The notes under the pieces: model-generated
The model's database searches: none
What the model was told of the DNA's origin: nothing
What the model saw: the letters and a program-made list of their open reading frames with translations, nothing else
Made by a program: the position numbers and the translations under genes
Part shown: piece by piece, positions 9,227 through 18,006 of the stretch
How positions within the stretch are numbered: position 1 is the first letter of the stretch
Layout: each line of letters starts with the position of its first letter
Source of the DNA: an uncultured Emergencia sp.
Lineage (GTDB): Bacteria > Bacillota > Clostridia > Peptostreptococcales > Anaerovoracaceae
Assembly (NCBI GenBank): GCA_937997955.1
Contig: CALLDR010000133.1
Span: 1-64,000 of the forward strand
Direction: 5' to 3'
DNA length: 64,000 nucleotides

Positions 9227-10498
9227 TTATTTCAGCAGCAGCTGAAGCGCGTCCGTAACGATTTCTCTCTGTCTGCGCTCTTCCTTTTCCGGTGGCAGCT
9301 GAGGGTTGCCCGTAGGATACGGGATCGCCTGAGCGCCGGAAATTCTGGCCGCACCGACCGTCTTGGAGATCGGCGTAACCGTACAAATATGAGCAGCAGG
9401 GATTCCTGCCTTCTCAATCTGTTTTACTATCGTTGCACCGCAACGTGTACAGGTCCCTCAGGTGCTGGTCAGGATGACCCCCTGAACACCTGCTGCAAGC
9501 AGGTCTTCAGCCATCTCCTGACCCATTCTGGTTGCATCGGCAACAGAAGTCGAGTTTCCTGTAGTGGTCAGCAGATACGGATAGACCTCTCCGATGACCT
9601 TTTCCTTCTCTAATTTTTTCAGCACACTGTATGGAGCTACACGGTTCGGATTTTCATTGGCGTAAACCGGGTCAAAGCCAGCGTGAACGGACTCAAACTG
9701 GCCCTGCGGCAATTCATCCAGACCTTCAAGATCATATTTTTTCCAGAACTTGGCTGTAGCGGCAAACATATGGTCCGGGTTGCCCATAGGCACAATGCCT
9801 CCTGTAGTACACAGGGCGATCTTCGCATGCTCCAAATCCTGCAGAGGAGCTGACGGCGTTACCTTCTCGTATACGGAAATCTCCAGTTCGGTTTCATATG
9901 GCTCGCCTTTCAGCTTCTTTACCAACATATCTACAGCTCTTTCTGCGCCGTTCTTCTCGTGGAATACATTGACACGCTGTCCCTTCGGATAGTAATGCTC
10001 CTGTTTCGGTGTGCCCAGCTTTTCTCCCGCGATCAGCTTATTGACAAAGCCTGTGATCAGCGGCACTGCTTTTCTGATGGTTGCAGCGGATTTCCCCACC
10101 TCCATGATATAGCAGTCAGCTTTGTACATCTCTACGCCAGGATTCTCCCAGTACAGGCCAGTTACGGAAGGAATACCGTAGGTTCCCTGGACGAATTTGC
10201 AGACTTCACAGCAGGCGATACCAAATCTTCCTGCGTTGAAGGCCGGTCCAGCTATGAGGATATCCGGCTTGAAGGCTTCCACCTGCTCTTTTACGAATTC
10301 CTTGCACACTTCCATGTTCTCTACGAAGTAGTTGTCGCCGCACACGATGGTTGCGACGATCTCACCGCCTACGATCTTTGGCGCAAAGGCGTTTGCGTTG
10401 CCGCGGGCGCCTTCTTCGACGAAAGGTTCTGTATAGGCGAACTCTTCTCCACCGATCTGTCCGAAGAACTGGTTGGTGTAAAATAAGATTCTCTTCAT
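9227..10498 (-). CDS. grdB: Glycine/sarcosine/betaine reductase component B selenoprotein (GrdB/GrdF/GrdH family)
   Basis: Selenoprotein subunit of a Stickland reductase component B, which removes the amino group of its substrate and passes a carboxymethyl group to the selenoprotein A partner. The first reading stretch ends at TGA (9458-9460), codon 347, but the frame continues to TAA at 9227-9229 with family-typical sequence: around the TGA it reads LTST-Sec-GTCTRCGAT, the GrdB active-site context. Total length 423 residues, normal for the family. A stem-loop suitable for SECIS lies directly after the TGA. AAAGGAG precedes the ATG, 15 bases after grdE. Whether the substrate is glycine, sarcosine, betaine or another amine cannot be settled; grdA, grdC and grdD are absent from the window. 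Confidence 0.93.
9415..9460 (-). promoter_or_regulatory. SECIS element in grdB
   Basis: Directly after the Sec TGA, the minus strand has CGTTGC-GGT-GCAACG (9431-9445), a perfect 6-base-pair stem starting 13 bases beyond the TGA, with possible outer pairing CTGT/ACAG. Position, small loop and stem match bacterial SECIS hairpins read by SelB. Confidence 0.85.
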
Positions 10499-10513
10499 CT
10501 AAGACTCCTTTCT

Positions 10514-11800
10514 TTAAATGGTGATTGCGCCCAGCTTGGTGTTCCCCTGCAGGTTATGGCTTCCCATAATGCCGTGGATTTCCAGCAGCAGGCGGCCGTC
10601 TTCCTGGATCGAAGTTACGTTTCCTCCGCAGACTCGTTCTACTTCCTTCAGGTTGCCGATGGTCTTCTCCATGGCCGGGAGCATAACCGTAGCGTTGGAG
10701 TTTCCAGTAGATACGATGGCGTTGGCATCCTGAACGCTGTCCGGCAGAGATTCACTCATGCCGTCTACGCCAGCGTCCTCGTTAGTAATGATGACCGTCT
10801 TGATGCCGGCCTTTTCCAGCTCTTCGCATACGATCATCAGATCTGTCGTCGGATTTCCAAATCCCTCCTGAGAAATGATGACGCCGTCCGCGCCCAGCAT
10901 CTTGACCTGGCGCACCGTCAGCATCCGGTCTCTGAATTTTTCCTTTAATGTCGTCATCAGCGGATTGAGTACGATACCCATGAAATTGATTTCTTTGCCG
11001 TGCTTCTCAAAGAGTTCCTTGATGACCGCATTGTTCTGATGCATATACGTCGTGGTCTTGGAGCCCGGAGATACGCAGTTTCCGGAAATGATGGCGCCGT
11101 CCATAACCTCCAGCGGTGTAATCATGGTAGGCACCATGACCTTAGCGTCTCTGCCATAGAAATAGGTATCATGGAGCAGTCCCTGAGCCATGCAGTTGTA
11201 GACATAGACCACCTTCGGCAGCTCCGGGTACTCCATATATTTCTCACCGATGGATTTCCACTCGTAAGCTTCACTGACGTAATCTTCACAATCAAAGGCG
11301 AGCTTGGCGACGTGCTGCGCCACCTTGATCCCTGCCAGACGAACCACAACCTCATGGTCATGCTGATCTATATAATCCTGTTTTTCGATGATCATGACCA
11401 AATGGCAGAGCTGGGAATAAATCGTATATTCCGTTCCCGGCCCCATCATGTCGATGACGCCTTCCTGGAACCCTACGATAGGCCCCGTGGAAGTAACTGC
11501 ACAGCCGGACAAGGCATAAGTAATGCCGTTTCCCGCTTCTGCCATATCTTCTCTGAACAGTCCAGGGAAGACCTCGCCGCCCTCCAGCTTGGCCCGAGGT
11601 TCGATCACGTCCTTTACAGGTACGATGCGGACCGACTCGCCCGGTCTTGCAATATCAAAAGAGACGCTTTTTACCCTGCTGTCTTCCAGAACCAGCTCTT
11701 CCAGTTCCTTTGGATCAACATAGAGGCATCCGTCGATGATCTTGCTCTCACTGTCGAAGCGGATATCCTGAATGGCGACTTTTCTAAGTTCCAAATTCAT
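10514..11800 (-). CDS. grdE: Glycine/sarcosine/betaine reductase component B proprotein (GrdE/GrdG/GrdI family)
   Basis: Proprotein of component B, cleaved autocatalytically to give a pyruvoyl-bearing subunit that forms a Schiff base with the amine substrate. The 428-residue chain has the cleavage motif SGNC with Cys242, the same residue number known for GrdE. The start MNLELRKVAIQDIRF and the block TGNSNATVMLPAMEK near residues 370-384 are family features. It is the first gene after a sigma-54 promoter and is followed 15 bases later by the selenoprotein subunit gene, so the pair makes a whole component B. Substrate specificity cannot be assigned. Confidence 0.93.
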   Translation of the reverse strand: MNLELRKVAIQDIRFDSESKIIDGCLYVDPKELEELVLEDSRVKSVSFDIARPGESVRIVPVKDVIEPRAKLEGGEVFPGLFREDMAEAGNGITYALSGCAVTSTGPIVGFQEGVIDMMGPGTEYTIYSQLCHLVMIIEKQDYIDQHDHEVVVRLAGIKVAQHVAKLAFDCEDYVSEAYEWKSIGEKYMEYPELPKVVYVYNCMAQGLLHDTYFYGRDAKVMVPTMITPLEVMDGAIISGNCVSPGSKTTTYMHQNNAVIKELFEKHGKEINFMGIVLNPLMTTLKEKFRDRMLTVRQVKMLGADGVIISQEGFGNPTTDLMIVCEELEKAGIKTVIITNEDAGVDGMSESLPDSVQDANAIVSTGNSNATVMLPAMEKTIGNLKEVERVCGGNVTSIQEDGRLLLEIHGIMGSHNLQGNTKLGAITI

Positions 11801-11867
11801 ATGCGCTTTTCCTTTCTATTGTTTTGATGGTGATACTTGTTCATGCACATGGGTTTGTTATAATATA

Positions 11868-11884
11868 TAGCAATTTCTGTGCCA
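11868..11884 (-). promoter_or_regulatory. Sigma-54 promoter of the grdE-grdB-sel run
   Basis: The minus strand reads TGGCACAGAAATTGCTA, an exact TGGCAC-N5-TTGC match. The start site should be near 11856, 56 bases before the grdE ATG. The neighbouring activator gene ends 139 bases upstream. Confidence 0.92.
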
Positions 11885-11966
11885 AACGGCCTGCCATTCT
11901 TTTGAGGCCGCAAAGATTGAAAAACCAACGTTACCATGCAGGCATACTGAAGAAGCGCCAATATAC

Positions 11967-12015
11967 GCGACGAAAATCTGTCGCAAGTTCGGCAGGTTTC
12001 TGGCGGTTTTTCGCC
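11967..12015. promoter_or_regulatory. Paired dyads, probable activator sites for grdE
   Basis: GCGACGAAAATCTGTCGC (11967-11984; core CGAC-N8-GTCG) and GGCGGTTTTTCGCC (12002-12015) begin 83 and 118 bases above the grdE sigma-54 promoter. They repeat, in swapped order, the motif types and spacing seen above nhaC. Confidence 0.6.
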
Positions 12016-12022
12016 GATATCC

Positions 12023-13453
12023 TTATTCTTTGTCTTCAATGCCCAGCTTATCCATTTTATATTTTAGCGTTTGCCGTGGGATTCCAAGAATTTCCCCGGC
12101 CTTTGTCTTATTTCCGCGTGTTCTCGCCAGGATTTTCAGAATCAGGCTTCTCTCCACCTGTTCCACCGCGCTTCGCAAATCATAGTTCTCCCCATCGAAA
12201 TCCAAAACGATATTGTCATCCATCTGATCCAGCCGCTTTTTCTCATTTTCAAAGCCTTTTGTCCGGCTCAGCTTACTGTGCAGATAAATCGGTATCTGGT
12301 TAAACTGCAGGATCTCCTCCCGGGACATACTGACCATAGATTCAATGACGTGCTTCAGTTCTCTCACATTTCCCTCCCACTCGTAGGACAGGAAAAAATC
12401 TCTCAGTTTTTCGCTGATGCCCTGCACATTTTTCCCATAGAGCTTATTAAAATCATCGATATAATTGTCGATCAGGTATTCAATATCGTCAGGGCGCTTG
12501 CGAAGAGGCGGCAGATAGATCATGCTGCTGGACATGCGGTAAAACAGGTCCTTGCGAAGGATGTTCTTCTCTATGGCCTCCATAGGGTCTACATTCATGG
12601 CGGCAATAATCTTCACATCTACGTGTTTCTCCCTGTTGGCTCCGATCGGACGAAAGGTTCCTTCCTGCACGACCCGCAGCAGTTTTCCCTGCACGTGATA
12701 AGGGAGCGCATTGAGCTCGTCCAGAAAAAAGATGCCTCCATCAGCCTCTTCAAAAAGCCCTTTTTTATTCTCCGCGCCTGTGTAGGATCCTTTGGTCGTG
12801 CCGAAGAGAATAGATTCAATCAGGTTCTCCGGCACTGCCGCGCAGTTCTGCACCACGATTTTCTGTTTTGGCCCCGCGGCGTAGTTGATCATCGCCTGCG
12901 CAAACAGTTCCTTTCCTGTGCCGGTTTCTCCGTAGATCAGCGTCGGATTCTGGTTCATGGAAAACACCTTAGCCTGTTCTATGGCGTCCAGCATGTCGGC
13001 ATTGAGGGTCAGAATGTCATCAAAGGACAGTCGGCTGTTGTTCTCCCTGTTGGGATGAAAACCGTTATCCCGGGACAGAGATTTCAAATAACGTTCTTTC
13101 TCCTCTAAATGGCTTACATTGGTCAGATCCTTGGTCAATTCCACTACCCCGGCGATCTTTCCTTCTCTGAAGATTGGAAACGTCAGATTCTGTGTCACAT
13201 AGACTTTCCCATTGATGTCCGTAAACTCCTGTTCATCCTGAAAGATCATCTCGCCTGTAGACATAGTCCTCGCAATAGAGCTGTTGTTCTTTCCCAGGGA
13301 AGGGTACATCTCAAAGAGGTTCTTATACGGTTTCTTCTCCGGGTCGTTCCCCATTTTTACATCAAACCTGGAATTATAGACGATTTCAAAATCCTTATTC
13401 ACAACCAGGATGTAGTCCGCATTTCTAAACATCAATTCTTCCTTTATCTGCAT
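12023..13453 (-). CDS. PAS-domain sigma-54-dependent activator (second of four)
   Basis: A 476-residue enhancer-binding protein closely resembling the activator at 3401-4813. It has a PAS-like sensor (about 10-112), Walker A GETGTGKE (175-182), GSYTGA (222-227) at the sigma-54-contact loop, Walker B IFFLDE, and a Fis-type helix-turn-helix (NKTKAGEILGIPRQTLKYKM). It lies between grdX and the grdE sigma-54 promoter, so it most likely activates the grd-sel run. AGGAGGTAG precedes the ATG; the gap to grdX is 4 bases, so the two are co-transcribed. A CGAC-N8-GTCG palindrome just above grdX may allow feedback on its own operon. The sensed ligand is not known but could be the reductase substrate. 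Confidence 0.9.
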   Translation of the reverse strand: MQIKEELMFRNADYILVVNKDFEIVYNSRFDVKMGNDPEKKPYKNLFEMYPSLGKNNSSIARTMSTGEMIFQDEQEFTDINGKVYVTQNLTFPIFREGKIAGVVELTKDLTNVSHLEEKERYLKSLSRDNGFHPNRENNSRLSFDDILTLNADMLDAIEQAKVFSMNQNPTLIYGETGTGKELFAQAMINYAAGPKQKIVVQNCAAVPENLIESILFGTTKGSYTGAENKKGLFEEADGGIFFLDELNALPYHVQGKLLRVVQEGTFRPIGANREKHVDVKIIAAMNVDPMEAIEKNILRKDLFYRMSSSMIYLPPLRKRPDDIEYLIDNYIDDFNKLYGKNVQGISEKLRDFFLSYEWEGNVRELKHVIESMVSMSREEILQFNQIPIYLHSKLSRTKGFENEKKRLDQMDDNIVLDFDGENYDLRSAVEQVERSLILKILARTRGNKTKAGEILGIPRQTLKYKMDKLGIEDKE

Positions 13454-13457
13454 TTTT

Positions 13458-13841
13458 CTACCTCCTGTATTCTTCGATTCCGCTTTTCAGCAGCCACAGA
13501 TCTATCAGCTGCAGATCTGGAAGTAAACTGTCGTCATACTTCTTCCGAAATCCCGCTCCTAAAAATTTGCTGGTTTCTGCGATGCTCTCTTCTATGATCT
13601 GCACGCTGGTCAGATCTGTCTCTCCGCCGCCTTCCGTCAAAAGCACCGACTTGTAAGGCGTTTCATGAGGTTTTATTCTTCCCATCATGGGATGCATGAC
13701 AAGTACGCTGCCCAGATGGATCCTGTCTCTGGCTCTTCTCAGGATCGCTTCCTGGTCTGCGTCCTCTTGAAAGTCTACCGTCTCCGCATTACAATATTCA
13801 ATATGCACCGCCGGATTATTCGTTATAATCAATACTTTCAT
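13458..13841 (-). CDS. grdX: GrdX family protein
   Basis: A 127-residue protein starting MKVLIITNNPAVHIEY, chosen because AAGGAGG lies 6 bases before that ATG (13839-13841); a start 19 codons upstream would read through the palindromic operator. GrdX-like proteins accompany glycine-reductase genes in Clostridia, and no biochemical function has been shown. A short nucleotide-binding-like beginning and a C-terminal acidic region are visible, no membrane segments. It leads the two-gene transcript with the activator. Confidence 0.8.
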   Translation of the reverse strand: MKVLIITNNPAVHIEYCNAETVDFQEDADQEAILRRARDRIHLGSVLVMHPMMGRIKPHETPYKSVLLTEGGGETDLTSVQIIEESIAETSKFLGAGFRKKYDDSLLPDLQLIDLWLLKSGIEEYRR

Positions 13842-13859
13842 GCATTTCCTCCTTCCTTT

Positions 13860-13875
13860 CGACAATTTTTTGTCG
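13860..13875. promoter_or_regulatory. Palindromic operator CGACAATTTTTTGTCG
   Basis: A perfect-ended palindrome just above the grdX ribosome site and 38 bases above the selD -35 box. Near-identical motifs lie upstream of nhaC (3354-3369) and grdE (11968-11983). A regulator bound here could affect both grdX and selD. Confidence 0.6.
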
Positions 13876-13912
13876 TATTCAACAAATTTTTCTCGCAATT
13901 TTGCATCGTTTC

Positions 13913-13941
13913 TTGTTTTTTGCTTTTAAAAAATGTATAAT
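13913..13941 (+). promoter_or_regulatory. Sigma-70-type promoter of selD
   Basis: TTGTTT and TATAAT are separated by 17 bases; the -10 box is consensus and lies 33 bases before the selD ATG. AGGAGGTGA follows as ribosome site. Confidence 0.7.
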
Positions 13942-13974
13942 TCAACCATACCTGTTCTATAGGAGGTGACATCT

Positions 13975-15009
13975 ATGTCAGATAAAAAACTCACGTCTAT
14001 GACACAGCACGGCGGCTGAGCTGCCAAAGTAGAGCCTGATGCTCTGGCACAAGTTTTGTGTCATTTGCCTAAATTCAATGATCCTGATCTGCTGGTAGGC
14101 TTTGAGACCAGCGATGATGCCGCAGTCTACAGAATCGACGCGCACACTGCACTGATTCAGACGGTGGATATTTTTCCTCCTGTTGTAGATGATCCCTTCC
14201 ATTACGGACAAATCGCCGCGGCCAATTCTCTCAGCGATGTTTATGCTATGGGCGGCAAACCTAAGCTTGCCATGAACATTCTCTGCATACCTGAGGATAT
14301 GGACCACGAAATTGTCGCAGAGATCATGCGGGGCGGTTACACAAAGGTGAAAGAAGCCGAAGCGGTCATCTGCGGCGGCCATACCATCAAAGACAGCGAG
14401 CCAAAATATGGTCTCTGTGTCAGCGGCTTTATTCATCCTGAGCAGATATTAAGAAACGCCAATGCCCAGGCCGGAGATGTTCTGATCCTTACCAAAGCAC
14501 TTGGAACAGGCATCCTCAATACGGCGATGAAAGCAGATCTTCTCTGCCCGCAGACCCAGTCAGTTTTGACCGACACCATGACGAGGCTGAACAAAACAGC
14601 TGCGCAAACGGCCTCCCGCTATCCTGTCAACAGCTGTACAGATATCACCGGTTTTGGACTGGCCGGACACGCTTATGAAATGGCTTCCGGCAGCGGCAAG
14701 TCCCTCGTCATCGAAAGCAGCCGTCTTCCTTTTCTGCCGCAGGCACTGGAAATGGCTGAAATGGGAATCGTCCCTAAGGGCGCCTACAATAACCGCGCCT
14801 GGCTGGGCTGCTCTGTCACTTTTCATTCACAGGTGTCTCCTGCGGTCACCGATATCCTCTTTGATCCGCAGACTTCAGGAGGGCTTCTCTTCTCCATTCC
14901 AGAGAAAGACGGGATTCGTCTGGCGCGGCAGCTCAGCGATGTCCTGCCAACCGCAGATATTATCGGATACGTAGAAGAATTTTCCGGCACTCCGCTCATC
15001 GTGAAGTAA
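13975..15009 (+). CDS. selD: Selenophosphate synthetase, selenocysteine-containing
   Basis: Makes selenophosphate from selenide and ATP, the selenium donor for SelA. The true start is the ATG at 13975, 8 bases after AGGAGGTGA; the frame crosses an in-frame TGA at 14017-14019 (codon 15) within HGG-Sec-AAKVEPDA, the active-site loop of SelD, followed by the essential Lys18. Length 344 residues, as expected. Later motifs include ANSLSDVYAMGGKP and a C-terminal TSGGLLFSIP. Because it is itself a selenoprotein, its synthesis needs its own product. A SECIS-like stem follows the TGA. It is transcribed away from grdX. Confidence 0.96.
14017..14048 (+). promoter_or_regulatory. SECIS element in selD
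   Basis: After the Sec TGA, AGAGC (14031-14035) and GCTCT (14041-14045) pair around the loop CTGAT, extended by GCC/GGC across a small bulge (14023-14048). Distance and size fit a bacterial SECIS hairpin. Confidence 0.75.
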
Positions 15010-15050
15010 TAACCGGTCATCGCAAAGCGATAGTCGAAGAGCGGCGGCTG

Positions 15051-15108
15051 AAAAAAGAAAAGGGGCCTCGCTTAGATGGCAAAACATCACAGGCGGAGCT
15101 CCTTTTTT
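15051..15108. terminator. Bidirectional terminator between selD and the racemase-like gene
   Basis: Arms near 15058-15071 and 15093-15108 pair imperfectly (AGGGGCCTCGC against GCGGAGCTCCT), flanked by an A-rich run on the left and CTTTTTT on the right. It lies between two converging genes. Confidence 0.65.
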
Positions 15109-15118
15109 ACTGATGCGT

Positions 15119-15844
15119 CTAATACATATTTACTTCACCCAGGGCGATGGCCGCATATCCGAGCATCGACACGAAGTCGAAAACCGGTAAGCCTACGGTT
15201 TCACTGATCTTCTTTGCAAACGGAGGCAAATCAGTACATTCCAGCACGATGGCCCCAATAGACGGTTCCTGCTTCACAGCCTCTTCTGCCGTATGCAGAA
15301 TCTCCTGTTCAACGGCGTCTACATCGAACCGCTGATCCGGCGAATCAAAGATTTTACTCCATTCCTTTGCGTCCTCAAGTCCAAAGACTTTTACGTGGAT
15401 ATCTTCTGTAATGCCGCACGCTTCAAAGTGTTCTTTTGTCAAAGATTCTTTATTCGCCGTAATAACTGCCACCGTTTTTTCTCTGCCGATCAAATTCTGC
15501 ACAAAAGGCACCTGCAGCAGGGAAGAAGTCAGAACTGGCACATCCAAAGCGTCTGCCAGCGCTTTTTGAAAAATGGCGTTAAATCCGCAGCTGGTAGAAA
15601 TCGCTTTGATTCCGTCCTTTTCCACAAGTCCTTTAGAAATTTCGATCATATCGGCCAACAGCTGCTGGCTGGGATGTGTAATAACCGTTTCCACACAGGC
15701 GCCCGGCACTTCCACTAATTTTACCGGAAAAGGGAAAGTCTCTGGATTCGTGCTGTTCCCCGGCATTGCCTCCAGCTGCATCAGGCCCTCCGGCACCAAT
15801 CCCTGTTCCCATCTCAAAATTGCAATTTTTGCTTTCTTTTCCAT
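15119..15844 (-). CDS. Asp/Glu/hydantoin racemase superfamily protein
   Basis: A 241-residue soluble protein of the aspartate/glutamate/hydantoin racemase fold. Two cysteines sit where the superfamily places its acid/base pair: STSCGFNAIF (about residue 86) and VLECTDLPP (about 203). Members racemise amino acids or hydantoins without cofactor, or serve as maleate isomerases; the exact substrate is not evident. Its neighbour in the same transcript is a small membrane protein 15 bases upstream. In this amino-acid-fermenting context it may convert a D-amino acid to the usable form, which is inference. Confidence 0.75.
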   Translation of the reverse strand: MEKKAKIAILRWEQGLVPEGLMQLEAMPGNSTNPETFPFPVKLVEVPGACVETVITHPSQQLLADMIEISKGLVEKDGIKAISTSCGFNAIFQKALADALDVPVLTSSLLQVPFVQNLIGREKTVAVITANKESLTKEHFEACGITEDIHVKVFGLEDAKEWSKIFDSPDQRFDVDAVEQEILHTAEEAVKQEPSIGAIVLECTDLPPFAKKISETVGLPVFDFVSMLGYAAIALGEVNMY

Positions 15845-15859
15845 CTTCTGTTTCCTCCG

Positions 15860-16357
15860 TCATCTCGATAATAGATCTTCTCTCGCTTTCAGAGCGTTCA
15901 TCATATGAGCGATCCCAAAGATTCCCGTCAGTATCAGCGCATACAAATTGCAAAGCCATATGGAAAGGAGACCGAAATACGCGATGCTGCATACCGCGAA
16001 AGGAACGGGAATCTTCAAAAACGTTTTAGTATAAAAATCCGGATAGTGGCATCCGCCTACAAAATATCTCACCCACAGACCATAATACACCAACAAGACC
16101 ACGCCGGCAGCCACAGCAAACCCGTCGCTGAATCTCGGCATCCTGACTCCAATCAGTAAAATGACCAAAATCATGCGTGAAACCACTTCCATCAGGCAGA
16201 CACCCGCACCACAGCTAGCCACATCGTCGGGCCGGTCATGCTGTTCCTTCCTCGCAAATACAAGATTCGGCGCTACAAGCAGCAGCATTGCAATCAAGCC
16301 GTGCAGCGAAAAAAGTTTCATTTCTGAAAACGCAAAAAACATCACCAACGCAATCAC
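15860..16357 (-). CDS. Small integral membrane protein, unknown function
   Basis: A 165-residue protein with about five hydrophobic segments (roughly 2-35, 58-76, 80-98, 112-135 and 138-155) and a cysteine pair in DDVASCGAGVCL between the first two. I do not recognise the family. It shares a transcript with the racemase-like gene, so an accessory transport or membrane role is possible but unsupported. Confidence 0.6.
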   Translation of the reverse strand: MIALVMFFAFSEMKLFSLHGLIAMLLLVAPNLVFARKEQHDRPDDVASCGAGVCLMEVVSRMILVILLIGVRMPRFSDGFAVAAGVVLLVYYGLWVRYFVGGCHYPDFYTKTFLKIPVPFAVCSIAYFGLLSIWLCNLYALILTGIFGIAHMMNALKAREDLLSR

Positions 16358-16545
16358 CTCTCAGCTCAGGTTTTGTTCAAAAATTCTGCCGTTTTTTGAC
16401 GAATTAATGGTTATTTTTAATTTACCATCGCATATTTGAACCGTCAAATTGATTATTTCAATGCCACCGCCAGAAATTATGCCTTTATTCATCCTGCGGC
16501 GCATCTTATAATGAAATAAATTTATGTTCTTCAGGAGGTCTAGTC

Positions 16546-17979
16546 ATGCCAAACAATCCCAGCATCTTCAACGATGTTCTTTCTCCGATCACACCCGGTC
16601 CATCCAGTTCCAATACATGCGGCCCACATCGCATCGCGTCTCTATGCCGCCAGCTTCTCGACGAACCGCCCCGCAGTCTGACGATCCAAATGTGTCGGAC
16701 AGGCGGCTACCCCGATACATTTTACAGCATGCAGAGCGACCTCGCATTCATCGCAGGCCTTCTCGGCAAAGATTTGCTCGCTTATGATCTGTTGCGAGCC
16801 TATACAGATGCGGAAGCAGCGGACCTGCAGCTGTCGTTCCAATTTGTGGATGACCTCCCGGAACAGCCTTCTGAACTGGCCCGTCTGATCGTTACAAGCC
16901 GTACCCGTCAGCTGGATGTAATCGGCGTGTCTCTGGGCGGTGGAGAGATCGAAATCACTGAAATCAACGGCCAAAAAGTCCTCTTAGACGGAAAGCGGCA
17001 CTGTACAGCCGTCTTTTACCGCGATGGCAGGATTACTGTCACATCCCAAGAAGCGGCCCCGCCTCGGCCGTCTGACAGCTGTGATCAAACAGATATCCTC
17101 TGGCAAAGCACCGTGTCCCCGGTGTTTCCGTTTTCTCAGCCGTTGAAAAAAGAAAGTGGGGTTCCTTTTTCAACGGCCGCCGAAATGCTGCAGTACGCCA
17201 GCGACAGCGGCCTGCCTCTTTGGAAGCTGGCACTTCTCTATGAATCCGCCGTCACAGGCAGCGACGAAAAGGCACTGTTCGATTACGCTGAGAGGATCTA
17301 CGATCTTTCTCTGGTGTCCATGGAGCGCGGCCGTGAGGAAGGCATTCACTTCGAGGGCGTGACCGACGCCAAAGCGCCGCTCTACCAGCAGGCCCTGGAA
17401 GAAGGGCGTTTAATTCCTTTGGGCGCCGCGGACTACGGCTGTCTGGACGCTATGGCGATCATGGAGTACAGCAACAGCCACGGAACGATTGTCTGCATGC
17501 CTACAGGCGGAGCGTCCGGTATCATTCCCGCTGCGATCCGTCATGTGGGCACGGCGCTGGGAAGTTCCAAGGAGGATCTGATCCGCGCGCTGCTGACAGC
17601 CGGCCTCATCGGCGTCTTCTATTATCCTACCCATTATACCGGCGCGCTGGGCTGCCAGGCCGAGATTGGCATCGCCATCTCCATGGCGGCTGCCGGTCTG
17701 GTTTCTTTGCTGGACGAAGATGCAGCAACCATAGAAAAGGCCGCCTCTCTCGGCGGCCAAAGTGTTATGGGTATGATCTGCAATCCTGTCGAGGGCTACG
17801 TTCAAGTTCCCTGCATCCTGCGCAATATGGCGGCAGTGCCCACGGCAATCACCTGCGCCAACGCGGCGATCGCCGGATTGGATTCGCTCATCCCTCTGGA
17901 CAACGTTGCCGAATTGATGCTGAATGTAGGCCAGAGGCTCCGTCCATGCAATCAGGCCGGCTGCTATTACCGGAAATAA
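16546..17979 (+). CDS. sdaA: L-serine ammonia-lyase, iron-sulfur-dependent, single chain
   Basis: Deaminates L-serine to pyruvate and ammonia using a [4Fe-4S] cluster. The 477-residue chain joins the beta domain (GPSSSNTCGPHRIA near 18-31) to the alpha domain with its cluster-type cysteines in TGALGCQAEIG and CNPVEGYVQVPC and a C-terminal cysteine pair in RPCNQAGCYY. Note that the usual SSHT signature here reads SSNTC. AGGAGGTC precedes the ATG. It stands alone between converging or diverging neighbours. The product pyruvate links to alanine dehydrogenase in the same window. A related substrate such as threonine or cysteine is possible. Confidence 0.88.
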   Translation: MPNNPSIFNDVLSPITPGPSSSNTCGPHRIASLCRQLLDEPPRSLTIQMCRTGGYPDTFYSMQSDLAFIAGLLGKDLLAYDLLRAYTDAEAADLQLSFQFVDDLPEQPSELARLIVTSRTRQLDVIGVSLGGGEIEITEINGQKVLLDGKRHCTAVFYRDGRITVTSQEAAPPRPSDSCDQTDILWQSTVSPVFPFSQPLKKESGVPFSTAAEMLQYASDSGLPLWKLALLYESAVTGSDEKALFDYAERIYDLSLVSMERGREEGIHFEGVTDAKAPLYQQALEEGRLIPLGAADYGCLDAMAIMEYSNSHGTIVCMPTGGASGIIPAAIRHVGTALGSSKEDLIRALLTAGLIGVFYYPTHYTGALGCQAEIGIAISMAAAGLVSLLDEDAATIEKAASLGGQSVMGMICNPVEGYVQVPCILRNMAAVPTAITCANAAIAGLDSLIPLDNVAELMLNVGQRLRPCNQAGCYYRK

Positions 17980-18006
17980 CAACCGGGGGGGTGGAAAGCG
18001 TACAGC

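Noticed and set aside
9063..9386. Open frame on the minus strand over the tRNA(Sec) region
   Set aside because: It runs through the tRNA and the 3' part of grdB in a different frame; the Sec-read-through frame has clear family similarity instead.
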